From the NCBI GenBank assembly GCA_030453055.1, contig JAKDLC010000060.1:1-9426 (forward strand): a stretch of DNA of 9,426 nt, written 5' to 3'. The DNA comes from Nitrosospira sp. (GTDB taxonomy: Bacteria > Pseudomonadota > Gammaproteobacteria > Burkholderiales > Nitrosomonadaceae). This document shows, piece after piece, positions 7,944-9,426 of this stretch (the stretch's first letter is position 1; each line of letters opens with the position of its first letter). Made by a program: the position numbers and the translations under genes. Under the pieces are notes generated by a model. The model was not told the origin of the DNA and searched no databases. It saw only the letters and a program-made list of their open reading frames with translations.

Positions 7944-9426
7944 ATGCACAAAATTGAACAACTCAAAATCAACGCACAACTTCCCAGCCCGAAAGGGGTA
8001 GCGCTCGCCATCATGGAAATCTGTCGTCGCGACGACGCGACGATGGCTGAAATCGCCAAGGTGGTGCAGACCGATCCCGCACTATCCGCTCGCCTGATCC
8101 GGTTGGCCAATCTGGCGGCGCATGCCGGACGGCCGGTCGCTTCTACCGGTCGGCCGGTCGCCGCCATCCCGGACGCTCTCATGCGCCTGGGCCTTGCGGC
8201 CGTTCGTATGCTGGCCTTGGGCTTCTCCTTGGTCGACCAGTATCCGAACGGCCCGTGCCGGACATTCGATTACCCACAATTCTGGTCCCATTCGCTGCTG
8301 ATGGCCGTGGCAAGCCAGGAGCTGGCTGGTCATTTTCGGGGCGGGTCGCCCGATGAGCTGTTTGCCTGTGGTTTGCTGGCCCGTATCGGCTGCCTGGCGT
8401 TGGCGACGGTTTATCCCGTCGAATACGCTGAACTATTGGCGCAACAGGACGCAGGCCGCACGTTGCTGGAACTGGAGCGCCAACGCCTGCACGTCGATCA
8501 TAACGAACTCACCATCACCATCTTGACTGACTGCGGCTTTCCCACGGCGTTCATGGAACCGGTCGGTCACCATGAGGCACCCGAGGCTTCGGGCTTTTCT
8601 GAAGGCTCGCGGGCCCATCAGCTGGCTCATCTTTTCTATCATGCCAAACAATTGGCGGATCTCGGACTGACGCCGGAGACGGAACGCTATAGCAAGATTC
8701 CCGAACTCATGCTGCTGGGAGGCAGGATCGGCCTGGACGTGGATAACACCGGCGCCGTGGTTGACCGGATTTTTATGCAGTGGCGCCTATGGGGAGAACT
8801 GCTCAAGGTGCCGACCTCTACCCTTCCTCCATTCGCCAAGATGGCGATCGCGTCCGCTCCCAAGTCCGGCGAAGAAGTCGACTCGGTTCGATTGCGTGTA
8901 CTTCTTGTGGAAGACGACGCTGCCAACCGTATCATGATGGAAGGCATGCTTGGCGGCATACTCGGTCGACCGGTCTATTCGGCCGTCAACGGGCGAGAGG
9001 CATTGACCAAGGCCCTGGAGGTGATGCCGCAGATCGTCGTAACGGATTGGCGTATGCCGGTCATGGATGGAATGGACTTCTGTCGCGCCCTGCGCGCCAC
9101 GGAATGGGGTCAGTCCGTGTACCTCGTCATGCTGGCAGGTGTCGACGAGGAGAAAGAGATTATCGAGGCTTTTGAGGCCGGCGTGGACGATTACGTGACC
9201 AAGCCGGTGAATATTCATATCTTGAGCGCCAGAATGCGCGCTGCATTGCACTACGTTAAACTTCTGGAGGCGTGGGAACTGGACCGCGCCCAACTCAAGC
9301 AGTTCGCGGCGGAGTTGGCGATCAGCAATCGCAGACTGGAGCACGTTGCGCTGACTGATCTGCTCACCGGCCTGCCCAATCGGCGCGCCGGCCTGAATGC
9401 GCTTTCCCAGGCATGGCTCGGTGCGA
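7944..9426 (+). CDS. HDOD–receiver–GGDEF signalling protein (putative diguanylate cyclase response regulator), 3' end cut by window
   Basis: The frame is open from the ATG at 7944 to the window end, 494 codons. Residues ~5–205 form an HDOD domain (LPSPKGVALAIMEICRRDD, VVQTDPALSARLIRLAN, LMRLGLAAVRMLALGFSLV, FWSHSLLMAVASQELA). Residues ~316–435 form a receiver domain: acidic pair Asp324/Asp325 (LLVEDDAANR), phospho-acceptor Asp368 (VVTDWRMPVMDGMDF) and Lys420 (DDYVTKPV). Spacings match CheY (57→87 and 57→109), but the switch position is Ala398 instead of Thr/Ser. A linker (LLEAWELDRAQLKQFAAELA) is probably coiled coil. GGDEF begins at LTDLLTGLPNRRAG (470–483); the catalytic GG(D/E)EF loop lies beyond the edge, so cyclase activity is untested. 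A GTG at 7932 in frame (preceded by a TAG) is an alternative start; neither has a strong ribosome binding site. No partner kinase is adjacent. Confidence 0.92.
   Translation, partial: MHKIEQLKINAQLPSPKGVALAIMEICRRDDATMAEIAKVVQTDPALSARLIRLANLAAHAGRPVASTGRPVAAIPDALMRLGLAAVRMLALGFSLVDQYPNGPCRTFDYPQFWSHSLLMAVASQELAGHFRGGSPDELFACGLLARIGCLALATVYPVEYAELLAQQDAGRTLLELERQRLHVDHNELTITILTDCGFPTAFMEPVGHHEAPEASGFSEGSRAHQLAHLFYHAKQLADLGLTPETERYSKIPELMLLGGRIGLDVDNTGAVVDRIFMQWRLWGELLKVPTSTLPPFAKMAIASAPKSGEEVDSVRLRVLLVEDDAANRIMMEGMLGGILGRPVYSAVNGREALTKALEVMPQIVVTDWRMPVMDGMDFCRALRATEWGQSVYLVMLAGVDEEKEIIEAFEAGVDDYVTKPVNIHILSARMRAALHYVKLLEAWELDRAQLKQFAAELAISNRRLEHVALTDLLTGLPNRRAGLNALSQAWLGA
8127..8168 (+). repeat. 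In-frame 21-bp tandem duplication inside the HDOD domain
   Basis: Two adjacent 7-codon units encode GRPVAST then GRPVAAI (residues 62–68 and 69–75). They agree at 16 of 21 bases, with an identical CGGCCGGTC core. In the HDOD family a single RPV/RPI-S-I segment normally leads into the A..RLG helix, so this looks like an in-frame duplication that lengthened the loop. Confidence 0.65.

Noticed and set aside
7811..8182. Minus-strand open frame of 123 codons across the start of the HDOD gene
   Set aside because: Antisense to a well-supported coding region with repetitive Arg/Ala-rich content; no homology or ribosome binding site.

Overview
This window looks like a chromosomal segment of a moderately GC-rich proteobacterium, most likely a betaproteobacterium (Nitrosomonadales-like). 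That placement rests on the general look of RecG, RidA and MurA and on the HDOD–receiver–GGDEF architecture; it is an impression from protein sequence and was not tested by phylogeny. Seven genes are supported, two of them cut by the window ends. There are no RNA genes, CRISPR arrays, phage genes or transposase genes.

Left block (1–3280, all minus strand): ridA (imine deaminase), then recG (branch-migrating helicase), then an ABC-transporter ATPase of the iron-siderophore/cobalamin type that runs off the left edge. recG and the ABC gene are 11 nt apart and are probably co-transcribed. ridA has a strong ribosome binding site. The ridA–recG spacer (108 nt) holds a perfect 12-bp palindrome.

Centre (3281–4696): ridA and murA (peptidoglycan precursor synthesis, plus strand) diverge from a 165-nt region that carries two exact copies of a 19-bp sequence, one ending immediately before the murA start codon. 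This is the clearest unexplained sequence structure in the window.

Right of centre (4697–6325, minus strand): a small secreted protein with an FGE/SUMF1-like fold but without the catalytic cysteine signature, and a membrane-anchored retropepsin-like aspartic protease. The 321 nt between them carry a 115-bp element with perfect 28-bp inverted ends. Each end contains ATTCCC-N8-GGGAAT, so it resembles a REPIN/MITE-like or dRS3-like mobile repeat.

Right end (6508–9426, plus strand): a PHBH/UbiH-type FAD monooxygenase, then a long signalling protein with HDOD, receiver and GGDEF domains, cut by the window end inside GGDEF. Its receiver domain has Ala where the switch Thr/Ser normally sits, and its HDOD domain carries an in-frame 7-codon tandem duplication.

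The gene set is mostly housekeeping plus envelope and signalling functions. I see no convincing new multi-gene system. The points worth following up are the murA-proximal repeat pair, the REPIN-like element and the unusual receiver domain.
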